Shown here: in pieces, positions 18,113 to 28,058 of the stretch
Layout: each line of letters starts with the position of its first letter
Numbering within the stretch: position 1 is the first letter of the stretch
Source: Chthoniobacterales bacterium
Lineage (GTDB): Bacteria > Verrucomicrobiota > Verrucomicrobiia > Chthoniobacterales > JAATET01
NCBI GenBank assembly: GCA_036569045.1
Contig: DATCRI010000011.1
Location: 62,001-126,000, forward strand
Length of the DNA stretch: 64,000 bases
Direction of reading: 5' to 3'
The notes under the pieces: model-generated
The model's database searches: none
Told to the model about the DNA's origin: nothing
The model's input: only the letters and a program-made list of their open reading frames with translations
Position numbers and translations under genes: made by a program

Positions 18113-18712
18113 TTAGGCCGCCACCTCGGGTTCAGGTTTTTTGATTTCGGGTTTTTTCTTGTCCGAGAAGGGGAATCCAAGCTCGGTCAAAAGGGTCTTT
18201 GCCTCGCCGTCCGTGCGGGCCGTCGTGACGATCGTGATGTCGAAGCCGATGTTGCGCTTGATCTTGTCGAGCTCAACTTCGGGGAAGATGGTCTGATCAG
18301 CGACACCGAGAGTGTAGTTGCCGTTGCCGTCGAAAGCCTTCGGCGACACGCCACGGAAGTCACGAATACGCGGGAGCGACATCTTGATGAGGCGCTCGAG
18401 GAATTCATACATCGCGCGGCCGCGAAGGGTGACCTTCGCGCCGATGGCCTGTTCGCCACGGAGCTTGAAATTCGCGATGCTCTTCTTGGCGATCGTCTCG
18501 ACCGGCTTCTGACCAGTAATGAGAGCGATCTCGGATTTCGCGACTTCGAGGGCTTCCTTTACGTCGTTGGCGGAGCCGATGGACGTGTTGACGACCACCT
18601 TCGTGAGGCGAGGAATCTGGTTCACGTTCGCGTAGCCATGCTTCTCACGAAGCGCGGGCACCACGCGAGCGCGGTATTCGTTCAAAAGTTCGGGTTCGGG
18701 TTGCGCAGTCAT
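18113..18712 (-). CDS. rplE: 50S ribosomal protein L5
   Basis: 199 residues; binds 5S rRNA and contacts P-site tRNA. LTKVVVNTSIGSANDVKEAL and RIRDFRGVSPKAFDGNGNY are family motifs. The C-terminus has an extra Lys/Pro/Glu tail (KKKPEIKKPEPEVAA) of ~15 residues. Confidence 0.97.
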   Translation of the reverse strand: MTAQPEPELLNEYRARVVPALREKHGYANVNQIPRLTKVVVNTSIGSANDVKEALEVAKSEIALITGQKPVETIAKKSIANFKLRGEQAIGAKVTLRGRAMYEFLERLIKMSLPRIRDFRGVSPKAFDGNGNYTLGVADQTIFPEVELDKIKRNIGFDITIVTTARTDGEAKTLLTELGFPFSDKKKPEIKKPEPEVAA

Positions 18713-18727
18713 GGCATTCGGGGCCGC

Positions 18728-19006
18728 TTAGGCCGCCTTTTTCGACGCAGCCTTCTTGGGCTTTGCCGGGGTGGTCTTCTCCGTCAGCTTGACGTTGGAG
18801 ATGTGGATGGGGCCCTCGAGCTCCTTGATCTGGCCGTTCGGCAGATCCTGGCTCTTCTTGAGGTGCTTCTTGATCATGCGCACGCCTTCGATCACAACCT
18901 GTGACTTCGCGCTGCGGACTTCGAGCACCTTGCCGGTGGCTCCCTTGTGGTTGCCGGTGATCACCTGGACGGTGTCGCCGCGTTTGACGTGAAATTTCGT
19001 AGCCAT
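18728..19006 (-). CDS. rplX: 50S ribosomal protein L24
   Basis: 92 residues. KOW motif VKRGDTVQVITGNHKGATGK near the start; helps start 50S assembly. A Lys/Ala-rich C-terminal tail (KPKKAASKKAA) extends the normal end. Confidence 0.97.
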   Translation of the reverse strand: MATKFHVKRGDTVQVITGNHKGATGKVLEVRSAKSQVVIEGVRMIKKHLKKSQDLPNGQIKELEGPIHISNVKLTEKTTPAKPKKAASKKAA

Positions 19007-19012
19007 GGTGGT

Positions 19013-19378
19013 TTAGAGCACCTCCGGGGCAAGCGAGACGATCTTCATGAAGTTCTTCTCGCGGAGTTCGCGGGCGACCGGTCCGAAGACGCGGCTGCCC
19101 TTGGGGTTCTGGTCCTTGTCGATGATGACAATGGCGTTGTTGTCGAAGCGAAGGACGGAACCGTCCGGACGCTTGACCGCGTGCTTCGTGCGCACGACGA
19201 CGGCGCGCACGACGTCGCCTTTCTTCACGGAACCACCGGTGGCGGCTTCCTTGACGTTGGCGGTGATCACGTCACCGACGTGGGCGGTCGACGTGCGTTT
19301 GCCGATGACACCAATCATGGTCGCCATGCGGGCGCCGGTGTTGTCGGCGACGTCGAGACGGGAGCGAATCTGGATCAT
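19013..19378 (-). CDS. rplN: 50S ribosomal protein L14
   Basis: 121 residues, normal length. [18 protein letters not shown] start and family signature [21 protein letters not shown] near residue 70-90. Sits between rpsQ and rplX with 6-base gaps on both sides. Confidence 0.97.
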   Translation of the reverse strand: MIQIRSRLDVADNTGARMATMIGVIGKRTSTAHVGDVITANVKEAATGGSVKKGDVVRAVVVRTKHAVKRPDGSVLRFDNNAIVIIDKDQNPKGSRVFGPVARELREKNFMKIVSLAPEVL

Positions 19379-19384
19379 GGGACG

Positions 19385-19666
19385 TTAGTGCTTGATGACT
19401 TCGACGAGGCGCCAGCGCTTGAGGCGGCTGAGCGGACGGGTTTCCGCGATGGAAACGCGGTCGCCGATCCTGGCTTCGTTCTTCTCGTCGTGGACGTGGA
19501 ATTTGGTGATCTGCTTGACGATCTTGCCGAACTTCGGGTGCGGCACGCGCGTCAGGGCCTTCACGACGATGGTCTTGTCCATCTTGTCGGAAACAACCTC
19601 GCCAACGCGGGTCTTGCGCAGGCCGCGGGCTTTGACTTCGGGAGCAGGGGTAGCGGAATCGCTCAT
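19385..19666 (-). CDS. rpsQ: 30S ribosomal protein S17
   Basis: 93 residues from [20 protein letters not shown]. The OB-fold core [16 protein letters not shown] and [20 protein letters not shown] is intact. The open frame extends far upstream to 19972 but that part is a shadow of rpmC and rplP; the ATG at 19666 follows the rpmC stop by 5 bases. Confidence 0.96.
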   Translation of the reverse strand: MSDSATPAPEVKARGLRKTRVGEVVSDKMDKTIVVKALTRVPHPKFGKIVKQITKFHVHDEKNEARIGDRVSIAETRPLSRLKRWRLVEVIKH

Positions 19667-19671
19667 GGTCT

Positions 19672-19875
19672 TTACTTGGAGGCGGACGCCTTCGTCTTCT
19701 CGGTGAGAGCGGTCGAAATGCGCGCGATGTCGCGGCGGATCGCCGTAAGGAGGTGCGGCTTTTCGAGCTGGCCGCCCTGTTTCTGGATGCGAAGGTTGAA
19801 AGCCTCGTGCTCGAGCTCGTGCTTGCGGCTGGCGAGTTCCTTGGCGCTCATTTCGCGGATTTCTTGAATTTTCAT
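19672..19875 (-). CDS. rpmC: 50S ribosomal protein L29
   Basis: 67 residues, two-helix hairpin near the exit tunnel that contributes to SRP and trigger-factor docking. [20 protein letters not shown] start, and [21 protein letters not shown]. Normal length, short Lys/Ala tail. Confidence 0.95.
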   Translation of the reverse strand: MKIQEIREMSAKELASRKHELEHEAFNLRIQKQGGQLEKPHLLTAIRRDIARISTALTEKTKASASK

Positions 19876-19893
19876 TGCGGGCGGGCCTCCGGT

Positions 19894-20322
19894 TTAGGCA
19901 ACAGCGGCGGCGTGGTGACGCGCGAGAAAGCGCGTGCGGACGGGAAGTTTGTTGGCGGCGAGGCGCAGGCATTCCTTCGCGAGAGTCTCGGAGACACCTC
20001 CGAGTTCGAAAAGGACGTTGCCCGGTCGAACCGTGGCCACCCAGTATTCGGGCTGGCCCTTGCCTTTACCCATTCGGGTTTCCGGCGGGCGCGCCGTCAC
20101 GGACTTGTCCGGGAAAATGCGGATCCAGAGCTTGCCTTTGCGCTTCATGTTACGATTCATCGCAACACGGGCGGCTTCGATCTGGGTGTTCGTGATCCAG
20201 GCGCGTTCGAGGGTCTGAAGACCGTATTCGCCGAAATCGATGGAGAGCGTGCGTGAAGCATTCCCCTTGCGGCTACCCCGCTGGGTCTTGCGATACTTCA
20301 CCCGTTTTGGCATCAGTGGCAT
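19894..20322 (-). CDS. rplP: 50S ribosomal protein L16
   Basis: 142 residues; organises the A-site side of the peptidyl-transferase centre. [20 protein letters not shown] start, and the signatures [14 protein letters not shown]-like (here [16 protein letters not shown]) and [16 protein letters not shown]. Two Met codons near the start (20322 and 20313) are both possible. Confidence 0.97.
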   Translation of the reverse strand: MPLMPKRVKYRKTQRGSRKGNASRTLSIDFGEYGLQTLERAWITNTQIEAARVAMNRNMKRKGKLWIRIFPDKSVTARPPETRMGKGKGQPEYWVATVRPGNVLFELGGVSETLAKECLRLAANKLPVRTRFLARHHAAAVA

Positions 20323-20341
20323 GGCGTGTTCTCCTTAGAAA

Positions 20342-21013
20342 TTAGTTGGCGGAACCGGCCGGCTCATTGGCAGGCTCGTTTTCAGGCTTCTCGGCGGGCT
20401 TGGTCACCCAGCACTTCACGCCGATCTTTCCGGCAGTCGTGTCGGATTCGGCGAATCCGTAATCGATGGGCTTACGAAGGGTGTGGAGTGGCACGGAGCC
20501 CTCGCGATACCATTCGGTGCGAGCGATTTCCGAACCACCAAGGCGACCGGACACGCGAACCTTGATGCCTTCGGCACCCATGCTCATTGCGGTCTGGACG
20601 GCGCGTTTGATTGCGCGGCGGAAGGAAATGCGGCGTTCGAGCTGGCCGGCGACATTTTCGGCGACGAGCTGCGCATCGGTCTCGGGCTTCTTGATCTCGA
20701 CGATGTCGATCTTCACCTGCTTGCCTTCGGCGAGCTTGGAGAGTTCGTTCGTCATGTTCTCGATCTCGGATCCCTTGCGACCGATCACGACACCCGGACG
20801 GGCGGTGTAAATGGTGACGCGCACCGTGTTCCAGGCGCGTTCGATGAGAATCTTGGAAACCGCGGCGGTTTTGAGCTTCTTCTTGAGGTGCTCACGGATG
20901 CGCACGTCGACGAGAAGATAATCGGCGAGATCCTTCTTCGAGGCATACCACTTCGAGCGCCAGTCGCGGTTGACTGGCAGGCGGAAGCCGATTGGATTGA
21001 CTTTCTGTCCCAT
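20342..21013 (-). CDS. rpsC: 30S ribosomal protein S3
   Basis: 223 residues. N-terminal KH domain with [17 protein letters not shown], and the C-terminal signature [20 protein letters not shown]. Part of the mRNA entry helicase with S4 and S5. An Asn/Pro/Glu-rich tail ([16 protein letters not shown]) follows the conserved end. Confidence 0.97.
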   Translation of the reverse strand: MGQKVNPIGFRLPVNRDWRSKWYASKKDLADYLLVDVRIREHLKKKLKTAAVSKILIERAWNTVRVTIYTARPGVVIGRKGSEIENMTNELSKLAEGKQVKIDIVEIKKPETDAQLVAENVAGQLERRISFRRAIKRAVQTAMSMGAEGIKVRVSGRLGGSEIARTEWYREGSVPLHTLRKPIDYGFAESDTTAGKIGVKCWVTKPAEKPENEPANEPAGSAN

Positions 21014-21015
21014 GG

Positions 21016-21498
21016 TTATTCTTTCTTTTCGGCGGCGGCCTCGGCAGCAGGAGCTTCCGTGGCAGGCGCCGTCTCAGCCGTAGCGGCCGGTTTTGCGGAC
21101 TTCTTCGGCTTGGCCGACTTGCCCGCGGTCTTCTTCGTATTCTTTGTCTCGCGACGCTTGATCTCGACCTCGTCCGTAAGCGTGATCTTGATGTGGCTCG
21201 TGCGCTTGCGGATCGGGCCGGCGCTGCCGCGGGCCTTCGGAACGAAACGCTTGAGCGTCGGTCCCTCACCCACGATCGCTTCCTGCACGACGAGAGTATC
21301 AACCCGCAGGTTGTTGTTGTTCTCCGCGTTGGCAATGGCGCTCTTCAGCGTTTTGCTGATGAGTGCCGCAGCCTTCTTCGGGGTGAAACGAAGCACGCTG
21401 AGCGCATCGGTGGCGGGAAGCCCCTGAATCTCTCGAGTGACTTCCCGAGCCTTGAAGGCCGAGATCCTCGCATACCGATATGTCGATTGAACCTGCAT
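21016..21498 (-). CDS. rplV: 50S ribosomal protein L22 with a long Ala/Lys/Pro C-terminal tail
   Basis: 160 residues instead of ~110. The globular core and exit-tunnel loop are normal ([20 protein letters not shown] to [11 protein letters not shown]), after which a ~45-residue low-complexity tail runs [20 protein letters not shown] and ends [12 protein letters not shown]22 lines the exit tunnel and its C-terminus faces the outside, so the tail would sit at the subunit surface. rpsC follows after 2 bases. Confidence 0.96.
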   Translation of the reverse strand: MQVQSTYRYARISAFKAREVTREIQGLPATDALSVLRFTPKKAAALISKTLKSAIANAENNNNLRVDTLVVQEAIVGEGPTLKRFVPKARGSAGPIRKRTSHIKITLTDEVEIKRRETKNTKKTAGKSAKPKKSAKPAATAETAPATEAPAAEAAAEKKE

Positions 21499-21527
21499 GT
21501 CTAGTTGATTAATTCTGTCTGTGTATC

Positions 21528-22334
21528 TTACTGCCGGGCGTCGACCCGCAGCTGGTCACCGGCTTTCACCGGATTCTTATTGTTTTCCAAACTCTGGATG
21601 ACGGCTCCCGCGATGCGCTCGCGCACATCGACCACTCGAACCTCGCCAATCTTGCTGCCGCTGCGCCACACCTCGAAGGGCATGCCGATCTTCACACCGT
21701 GTTTTTCACCTACGTTCATGACGATCAGGGAAAGATCGTCTCGAATGTCGGAAACGATGGCGTCGGAGAGGCTCACTTCCGTCCCCTCTGGCTGGGCGAC
21801 TCCCGCGGGAGCACCAAGCAATTCGGCGGTTTTTCGCAACTCAGCCTCGACCGAACCACGCGTCTCGGGTTCGACGTTTTCCGTCGTTTTGAGCAGCGTC
21901 ATCACCGCTTCGGAAAGCTGGATGAGCTCGCTTCGGTATTCCTCGCCGTTCTTCTTGGCGATTCGAAGATCCCGGACGGCTGCGAGCAACTTCTGCTCGA
22001 GCTTGTCCTGATCCCCCTCGACGCCGGCAATGCCAAGCGCCTGGAGTTTCAGGGTCGCATCCGCCGCCTGCCGCTTGTAGGTCTCGGCTTCGGCGTTGGC
22101 GTTGGCCAGGCTTTGGGTGAGTTGTTTCACCGTATTTTGCAGCAGGACGACGCGCTCTTCGATCGGGGCGTCTTGGTCATCGCCTCCGTTCGGATTCGCA
22201 GTTCGGCCACCTCCGCTGGTAATGACCCGCGGAGCGCTGATTCCAGAATTTGTCAAAGATCGTTCGTCCTGCGCGTCGGCGAAGTTCGCCAGTCCGAGGA
22301 CACAGATGCCTGCCACTATCGCGGCAAGTTTCAT
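21528..22334 (-). CDS. Exported coiled-coil protein of unknown function embedded in the S10 cluster
   Basis: 268 residues, not a ribosomal protein. A signal peptide, MKLAAIVAGICVLGLANFADA, directs it to the periplasm. A Gly/Asn/Asp-rich linker (~22-55) is followed by a coiled coil (~57-135, e.g. ERVVLLQNTVKQLTQSLANA). The C-terminal ~70 residues form a beta-rich domain with SLIVMNVGEKHGVKIGMPFE and GEVRVVDVRERIAGAVIQSL, similar in flavour to C-terminal domains of exported proteins such as FlgT, but no family can be named with certainty. It begins 8 bases after rpsS and ends 29 bases before rplV on the same strand, so it must be co-transcribed with ribosomal genes. GC and codon use match its neighbours. 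Confidence 0.85.
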   Translation of the reverse strand: MKLAAIVAGICVLGLANFADAQDERSLTNSGISAPRVITSGGGRTANPNGGDDQDAPIEERVVLLQNTVKQLTQSLANANAEAETYKRQAADATLKLQALGIAGVEGDQDKLEQKLLAAVRDLRIAKKNGEEYRSELIQLSEAVMTLLKTTENVEPETRGSVEAELRKTAELLGAPAGVAQPEGTEVSLSDAIVSDIRDDLSLIVMNVGEKHGVKIGMPFEVWRSGSKIGEVRVVDVRERIAGAVIQSLENNKNPVKAGDQLRVDARQ

Positions 22335-22342
22335 CCGTTCTA

Positions 22343-22621
22343 TTACTTGCTCACCTTGGCGGTGTGAGAACCGTGCTTCTTGAAGATGCGCGTAGGCGCA
22401 AATTCGCCAAGCTTGTGCCCGACCATGTTCTCGGTGACGAACACCGGGATGAAGGTCTTGCCGTTGTGGATATTGAAAGTGTGACCAACGAAGTCAGGCG
22501 TCACCGTCGAACGGCGGGCCCAGGTCTTGATGGGCTTCTTGATGTTGGCGTCGTTGAGCTTGTCGATCTTCTCGAGCAGCTTCATGTCGACGTAAGGGCC
22601 TTTTTTCAGTGAGCGTCCCAT
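22343..22621 (-). CDS. rpsS: 30S ribosomal protein S19
   Basis: 92 residues, normal. [20 protein letters not shown] start and the signature [20 protein letters not shown] near the end. Forms the S13-S19 head pair. Followed, unusually, by the exported coiled-coil gene rather than rplV. Confidence 0.97.
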   Translation of the reverse strand: MGRSLKKGPYVDMKLLEKIDKLNDANIKKPIKTWARRSTVTPDFVGHTFNIHNGKTFIPVFVTENMVGHKLGEFAPTRIFKKHGSHTAKVSK

Positions 22622-22630
22622 AATGGTAGA

Positions 22631-23482
22631 TTACTTGGCTTTCTTGCGGCTGGGGCGGCGCTCCACGATGAAGCTGTCCGACTTCTTGTGCTTGCGACGG
22701 GTCTTGAAGCCCTTCGCGAGCTGACCCCACGGGCTCTGCGGATGCTGGCGTCCGCCACCACCCTTGCTCTTGCCTTCGCCACCACCCATCGGGTGATCGA
22801 CCGGGTTCATCGCCATACCGCGAGTCTGCGGGCGAATACCGAGCCAGCGATGACGTCCGGCCTTGCCGCTGGAGACGTTCATGTGATCGACGTTGCTGAC
22901 CTGGCCAACCGTGGCGTAGCAGGCTTCGTTGATCTTGCGAATTTCGCCGGAAGCGAGTTTCACAAAAGCGTAGCCGCCTTCGCGGTTGTTCAGGATGGCC
23001 TGGGTGCCGGCACTGCGAACGATCTGGCCGCCGCGTCCCGCGACGAGCTCGATGTTGTGGATGCCCGTGCCGAGCGGGATGGAACGGAGCGGGAGGGCGT
23101 TGCCAACCTTCGCTTCGATCGCCTCGCCAGCCGCGACCTTCGCGCCAACGTTGAGGCCGGCGGGAGCGAGAATGTAGGCCTTCTCGCCATCGGGATACTG
23201 GATGAGAGCGATGCGGGCCGTGCGGTTCGGATCGTATTCGATCGCGACCACGTCGGCGACGACGTCACGCTTGTTGCGCTTGAAGTCGATCACGCGATAC
23301 ATGCGCTTGTGACCACCGCCACGGTGACGGGCGGTCTTGCGGCCGTTGTTGTTGCGGCCGCCGGTCTTCTTGATCGGCTCGAGCAGGCTCTTCTCAGGCG
23401 TGCTCTTGGTGATCTCCGCGAAGTCCGGAAGCTCCTTGAAGCGGGCGGACGGCGTGAGAGGGCGGAAAGTTTTGAGTCCCAT
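22631..23482 (-). CDS. rplB: 50S ribosomal protein L2
   Basis: 283 residues; needed for subunit association and peptidyl transfer. [20 protein letters not shown] start, [17 protein letters not shown], and the signature [18 protein letters not shown] containing the conserved His of the family (PVDHPHGGGEG with Met at the usual His position after DHP). 10-base gap to rpsS. Confidence 0.97.
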   Translation of the reverse strand: MGLKTFRPLTPSARFKELPDFAEITKSTPEKSLLEPIKKTGGRNNNGRKTARHRGGGHKRMYRVIDFKRNKRDVVADVVAIEYDPNRTARIALIQYPDGEKAYILAPAGLNVGAKVAAGEAIEAKVGNALPLRSIPLGTGIHNIELVAGRGGQIVRSAGTQAILNNREGGYAFVKLASGEIRKINEACYATVGQVSNVDHMNVSSGKAGRHRWLGIRPQTRGMAMNPVDHPMGGGEGKSKGGGGRQHPQSPWGQLAKGFKTRRKHKKSDSFIVERRPSRKKAK

Positions 23483-23485
23483 GGC

Positions 23486-23770
23486 TTAAACGAGGTCGAG
23501 CTTCTCGCCCGCCTTGAGCGTGACGATGGCCTTTTTCCAATGCGGCTTCCGGCCGAAGTCGGCCCGACGCTCGCGCTTTTTCTTGCCCGCGTAGTTCGCG
23601 GTATTCACGTCGACGACCGTCTTCTTGAAGAGCTGCTCGATGGCACGCTTGATCTCGAGTTTGGTCGCGGTCGGGGCGACGCGGAAGGTGTATTTGCCGT
23701 GGGCCTCGGAAAGGAGCGTGGCCTTTTCCGTGAGGATGACGGTCTGGATCTGGTCGAAAATGGTGCTCAT
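23486..23770 (-). CDS. rplW: 50S ribosomal protein L23
   Basis: 94 residues; at the tunnel exit, docking site for trigger factor and SRP. IQTVILTEKATLLSEAHGKY and VAPTATKLEIKRAIEQLF are typical. Three bases separate it from rplB and one from rplD. Confidence 0.96.
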   Translation of the reverse strand: MSTIFDQIQTVILTEKATLLSEAHGKYTFRVAPTATKLEIKRAIEQLFKKTVVDVNTANYAGKKKRERRADFGRKPHWKKAIVTLKAGEKLDLV

Positions 23771-23771
23771 C

Positions 23772-24386
23772 TTAGGCGAGCCTTTCAGCGAGTTTGGCCA
23801 CCGCGTCGCGGGTGACGATGATCTTGTCGTAAGCGAGGAGCTGCTCGGTGTTGACGTCCGTCGCCGTGGCGAGAAGGGACGTCTGCACGTTGCGAGCGGC
23901 CATGAAGGTCTTCTCGTCGAACTGGCTGCCGAGAACGAGCGTCTTGCGAGCGTCCTTGGCGGCGTTAGCGACGAGGCTGATGAATTGCTTGGTCTTCGGC
24001 TCGCTCACCGCGAAGGACTCCACGACGACGACGTCGCCAGCGAGAATCCGGGCGCTGAGAGCCTTGCGAAAGGCCAGCTTCTTGACCTGCTTGGGAATGT
24101 TCTTCGAGTAATCGCGAGGGCGAGGACCGTGAGCGGCGCCGCCACCAACCCAGATGGGCGAAGCGAACGAGCCCGCACGAGCGCGGCCGGTGCCTTTCTG
24201 TCGCCAAGGCTTCTTGCCGGACAGATTGACCTCACTGCGCTTCTTGGCGCAGGCGGTGCCACTGCGGCGGGCAGCCTGGAGAGCGACCACGACGTCGTGA
24301 ACGGCCTGGTTGCCCTTCTTCTCCTCGGTGATCAGCTCGATTTTGGCCTTCTGGGCCTCTTCAGCGGTAAAAACGGTGGCGCTCAT
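23772..24386 (-). CDS. rplD: 50S ribosomal protein L4
   Basis: 204 residues. The extended loop that reaches the exit tunnel is visible as SEVNLSGKKPWRQKGTGRAR, followed by WVGGGAAHGPRPRDYSKNIP. In other bacteria L4 represses its own S10 operon; no sequence here tests that. It starts 3 bases after rplC. Confidence 0.97.
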   Translation of the reverse strand: MSATVFTAEEAQKAKIELITEEKKGNQAVHDVVVALQAARRSGTACAKKRSEVNLSGKKPWRQKGTGRARAGSFASPIWVGGGAAHGPRPRDYSKNIPKQVKKLAFRKALSARILAGDVVVVESFAVSEPKTKQFISLVANAAKDARKTLVLGSQFDEKTFMAARNVQTSLLATATDVNTEQLLAYDKIIVTRDAVAKLAERLA

Positions 24387-24389
24387 GGC

Positions 24390-25034
24390 TTAGGCTTTCT
24401 TGGCGACCTTCTTCTTGGAAGGACGCACGATGACGTAGGATCCCTTCGCACCAGCGACAGCGCCGCTGACGAGGATCACGTTCTCGGATTCACGCACCTG
24501 GACGATGCGCAGGTTCTGGACGGTCTTGCGCTCGTCACCCATGTGACCAGGCATGCCCATGTTCTTCCAAACACGGCCCGGGGTCGAACGATTACCGATG
24601 GCGCCGTTCCGGCGGTGCATCATGGAACCGTGAGTTTCCGGCTGACCGGCGAAATTGAAACGCTTGACGACACCCTGAAAGCCCTTGCCCTTCGAAGTGC
24701 CGATGACGTCCACAAACTGGCCGACTTCGAAAATCGTGGTGGGAACGTCGACGCTCTCGGGAGCGGCTTCGCCGTCCTTGAGGCGGAATTCGCGGATGAA
24801 ACGCTTGGCGCCGCTCTCGGACTTCTTGAAATGGCCGAGCTGGGCCTTGCTCACGCGTTGCGGCTTCTGGTCGTCGAAACCGACCTGCACGGCCGTGTAG
24901 CCGTCCTTCTCCTGATCCTTGACCTGGAGAATGCGGTTACCGCCCGTGGCGATCACGGTGACGGCCTGGGCCACGCCCTTGTCGTCATAGACGCGGGTCA
25001 TGCCGATTTTTTTTCCTAACAATCCAATGCTCAT
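24390..25034 (-). CDS. rplC: 50S ribosomal protein L3
   Basis: 214 residues from MSIGLLGKKIGMTRVYDDKG; the open frame to 25100 overlaps rpsJ and is rejected. The long loop reaching the peptidyl-transferase centre, including GAIGNRSTPGRVWKNMGMPG, contains the Gln/Arg-rich finger of the family in the preceding segment FNFAGQPETHGSMMHRRNG. Ends with KKKVAKKA. Confidence 0.96.
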   Translation of the reverse strand: MSIGLLGKKIGMTRVYDDKGVAQAVTVIATGGNRILQVKDQEKDGYTAVQVGFDDQKPQRVSKAQLGHFKKSESGAKRFIREFRLKDGEAAPESVDVPTTIFEVGQFVDVIGTSKGKGFQGVVKRFNFAGQPETHGSMMHRRNGAIGNRSTPGRVWKNMGMPGHMGDERKTVQNLRIVQVRESENVILVSGAVAGAKGSYVIVRPSKKKVAKKA

Positions 25035-25041
25035 GGCGACG

Positions 25042-25353
25042 TCAGATCTTGATGGTGATGTCCACGCCAGCCGGGAGGTTGAGCTTGCGGAGCTCATCAA
25101 CGGTCTTGGCGGTCGGCTCGACGATGTCGAGCAGGCGCTTGTGCGTGCGAATCTCGAACGCGTCCATCGACTTCTTGTCGACGTGGGGCGAGCGGTTCAC
25201 GGTGAATTTCTCAATGCGAGTCGGAAGCGGGATCGGGCCCGTCACTTTGGACCCGGTGCGCTTTGCCGTCTCGACGATCTCGGCGGCGGAAGCGTCGAGG
25301 ATGCGATAGTCAAACGCCTTGAGGCGGATGCGGATTTTTTGGCCGTTCGTCAT
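25042..25353 (-). CDS. rpsJ: 30S ribosomal protein S10
   Basis: 103 residues. [20 protein letters not shown] and the signature [20 protein letters not shown] are present. It follows fusA by 12 bases; no tuf gene is between them. Confidence 0.97.
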   Translation of the reverse strand: MTNGQKIRIRLKAFDYRILDASAAEIVETAKRTGSKVTGPIPLPTRIEKFTVNRSPHVDKKSMDAFEIRTHKRLLDIVEPTAKTVDELRKLNLPAGVDITIKI

Positions 25354-25365
25354 GATGGCAATCGA

Positions 25366-27537
25366 TTAGTTTTTCTGTTCAACGACCGCGTTGAGCACTT
25401 GTTGCGGAACCTGCTCGAAGTGCGAGGGCTCCATCGAATACGAGGAGCGGCCCTTCGAGAGGGAGCGGATGGCCGTGGCGTAACCGAACATTTCGGCGAG
25501 CGGCACTTCGGCGTTGATCGTGGTGAGGTTCCCCTTGGTCTCGAGACCGGAGATTTTCGCGCGGCGACGGTTCAGGTCGCCCATGATGTCGCCCTGGAAT
25601 TCTTCCGGGGTGATGTTTTCGACCTTCATGATCGGCTCGAGCAGGATCGACTTCGCATTCTTGAGGCCGTCCTTCAAAGCGAAGATCGCCGCCATTTTGA
25701 ACGCCATTTCGTTCGAGTCCACGTCGTGGTAGCTGCCGTCGACGATGTCGATGTGAATGTCGATAACGGGCGAACCGCAGATGATGCCATTCAGCGTGGC
25801 TTCGTTGAGGCCCTTGATGACCGCAGGGATGAAGTCCTTCGGAATGGAACCACCGACCGTCTTGTTTTCGATCGTGACCCCCTTGCCGCGCTCGTTCGGA
25901 GCGACCTTGATGACGACGTGGCCATACTGACCACGGCCACCGGACTGCTTGACGAGTTTGCCCTCGCCATCGGCGGCCTTGATGATCGTCTCCTTGTAAG
26001 CGATCTGCGGCTTGCCGGAGTTCGCCTCGACCTTGAACTCGCGCATCATGCGATCGCGAATGATCTCCAGGTGAAGCTCGCCCATGCCGGCGATGATCGT
26101 CTGGCCGGTGTCTTCGTTGGTGAAAACGCGGAAGGTCGGATCTTCTTCAGCGAGACGCGCGAGTGCGTTGCCCATCTTCTCCTGGTCGGCCTTTGTCTTG
26201 GGCTCGATGGCCATCGAGATCACCGGATCAGGGAAGGACGGCGGCTCGAGCAGGATCGGATAATCCTCGTCGCAGAGCGTATCGCCCGTCGTGATGTTCT
26301 TGATGCCAACGATCGCGGCGATGTCGCCGGAATAGCAGGTGTCGATGTCTTCGCGCTTGTCCGCCTGAATCTGGATGATGCGGCTGATGCGCTCGCGCTT
26401 GTTCGTGCGCGGGTTGTAAACCGTGTCGCCCTTGGAAAGCTTGCCGCTGTAGACGCGGAAGAACACGAGCTTACCGACGAAAGGATCGCTCCAGAGCTTG
26501 AAGGCGAGCGAGCAAAACTTGCCGCTGTCGTCCGCCGGCGCGAGCATCTCGGACGCGTCGTCCGGATTCTGACCCTTGGCGGCAGGAATTTCGATCGGGC
26601 TCGGGAGATAGTCGACAACGGCGTCGACGAGGAACTGAACGCCCTTGTTCTTGAAGGCGGAACCACCGGCAACGGGAACGAACTTGTTCGCGATGGTCTG
26701 GCGACGGATGGCCGCCTTGAGATCCTGCTTCGTGATCGGCTGCTCCTCGAGGAACTTCATGCCGATCTCGTCGTCGAGGTCGCACATCTGGTCGATGATG
26801 TCCTGATAAGCCACTTCGGCCGAAGCCTTGAGCTCCGTCGGGATCTCGACGATTTCGTAGGTCGACCCCATCGAGTTGTCGTCGAGGTAGCGAACAGCCT
26901 TCTGGTTCAGGACGTCGATCTGGCCGACGAGCGTATCTTCCTTGCCCCAGGGAATGAGAATCGGCCAGACGTTGGCACCGAGCTTGGTGCGCATGCTCTC
27001 GACGGCAGCCTCGAAATCGGCGCCGGTGCGATCCATCTTGTTGACGAACGCGATGCGCGGCACGCCATACTTGGTGGCCTGACGCCAGACAGTCTCGGAC
27101 TGCGGCTGCACGCCGGCGACACCGCAGAACACGGCGATCGCGCCGTCGAGCACGCGCAGGGAACGCTCCACTTCAGCCGTGAAGTCCACGTGGCCGGGAG
27201 TGTCGATGATGTTGACGCGCTGCTTGATGCCTTCGAAAGCCTTGTAGATGCCTTCGACGGGTTCCTTGCGCTGCAACCACGAACAGGTCGTGGCGGCAGA
27301 GGTGATCGTGATGCCGCGCTCGCGCTCCTGCTCCATCCAGTCGGTCACGGTCGTGCCTTCATGCACTTCACCGATCTTATGGATCATGCCGGTGTAGAAG
27401 AGGATACGCTCGGTGAGCGTGGTCTTGCCCGCGTCGATATGGGCGCAGATCCCGATGTTACGGGTGCGCTCGAGCGGGAACGCGCGGTCGGGCGAGTTCG
27501 GATTCGAAGCGGATTTTTCCTGGAGCGTAGCGGACAT
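25366..27537 (-). CDS. fusA: Translation elongation factor G
   Basis: 723 residues; GTPase that translocates tRNA and mRNA. G1 AHIDAGKTT, switch [11 protein letters not shown]4 [10 protein letters not shown], domain IV region [14 protein letters not shown] and C-terminal domain V are complete. Residues [14 protein letters not shown] match the canonical effector loop. Located in the standard str position rpsL-rpsG-fusA. Confidence 0.97.
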   Translation of the reverse strand: MSATLQEKSASNPNSPDRAFPLERTRNIGICAHIDAGKTTLTERILFYTGMIHKIGEVHEGTTVTDWMEQERERGITITSAATTCSWLQRKEPVEGIYKAFEGIKQRVNIIDTPGHVDFTAEVERSLRVLDGAIAVFCGVAGVQPQSETVWRQATKYGVPRIAFVNKMDRTGADFEAAVESMRTKLGANVWPILIPWGKEDTLVGQIDVLNQKAVRYLDDNSMGSTYEIVEIPTELKASAEVAYQDIIDQMCDLDDEIGMKFLEEQPITKQDLKAAIRRQTIANKFVPVAGGSAFKNKGVQFLVDAVVDYLPSPIEIPAAKGQNPDDASEMLAPADDSGKFCSLAFKLWSDPFVGKLVFFRVYSGKLSKGDTVYNPRTNKRERISRIIQIQADKREDIDTCYSGDIAAIVGIKNITTGDTLCDEDYPILLEPPSFPDPVISMAIEPKTKADQEKMGNALARLAEEDPTFRVFTNEDTGQTIIAGMGELHLEIIRDRMMREFKVEANSGKPQIAYKETIIKAADGEGKLVKQSGGRGQYGHVVIKVAPNERGKGVTIENKTVGGSIPKDFIPAVIKGLNEATLNGIICGSPVIDIHIDIVDGSYHDVDSNEMAFKMAAIFALKDGLKNAKSILLEPIMKVENITPEEFQGDIMGDLNRRRAKISGLETKGNLTTINAEVPLAEMFGYATAIRSLSKGRSSYSMEPSHFEQVPQQVLNAVVEQKN

Positions 27538-27564
27538 TGAGAAAGAACGGGGAGGAGGCTGAGG

Positions 27565-28038
27565 TTACCAGCGGAAATGGGCAAAGGCGCGATTCGCCTG
27601 GGCCATTTTGTGCATGTCGTCGCGTTTCTTGATGCCGTTGCCCTGACCGGCGGCGGCGTCCTTGAGTTCGTAGGCGAGCGCGTCCTTCATGGCGACACCC
27701 TTGCGCTTGTTTGCAAAGAGAACGAGCCAGCGCATGGCGAGAGCGATCTGACGATCCTGAGGAACTTCCATCGGGACCTGATAGGTGGCGCCACCAACGC
27801 GGCGGGACTTCACCTCGAGACGAGGACGAACGTTGTCGATGGCCTTGTTGAGCGTCTCGAGCGGATCGACGGTGTCGCTACCTTCGCGCGACTTGTCGAT
27901 GGCTCCGTAAACAATGCGCTCGGCGACCGACTTCTTGCCGGCCTGCATGACAGCACTGATGAGACGCGCCACGAGCGGGCTCGCGTAACGGCTATCGCGT
28001 TTGACTTCCTTGTGAATGACTCTGCGTCGACGGGACAT
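27565..28038 (-). CDS. rpsG: 30S ribosomal protein S7
   Basis: 157 residues. MSRRRRVIHKEVKRDSRYAS start, and the signature VRPRLEVKSRRVGGATYQVP. Head-assembly protein and, in E. coli, the repressor of its operon. 20 bases separate it from rpsL. Confidence 0.97.
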   Translation of the reverse strand: MSRRRRVIHKEVKRDSRYASPLVARLISAVMQAGKKSVAERIVYGAIDKSREGSDTVDPLETLNKAIDNVRPRLEVKSRRVGGATYQVPMEVPQDRQIALAMRWLVLFANKRKGVAMKDALAYELKDAAAGQGNGIKKRDDMHKMAQANRAFAHFRW

Positions 28039-28058
28039 GGTGTTTTACCGATTCGAAA

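Noticed and set aside
25000-27540. 846-codon + frame opposite fusA
   Set aside because: Antisense shadow of EF-G; no recognisable domain.
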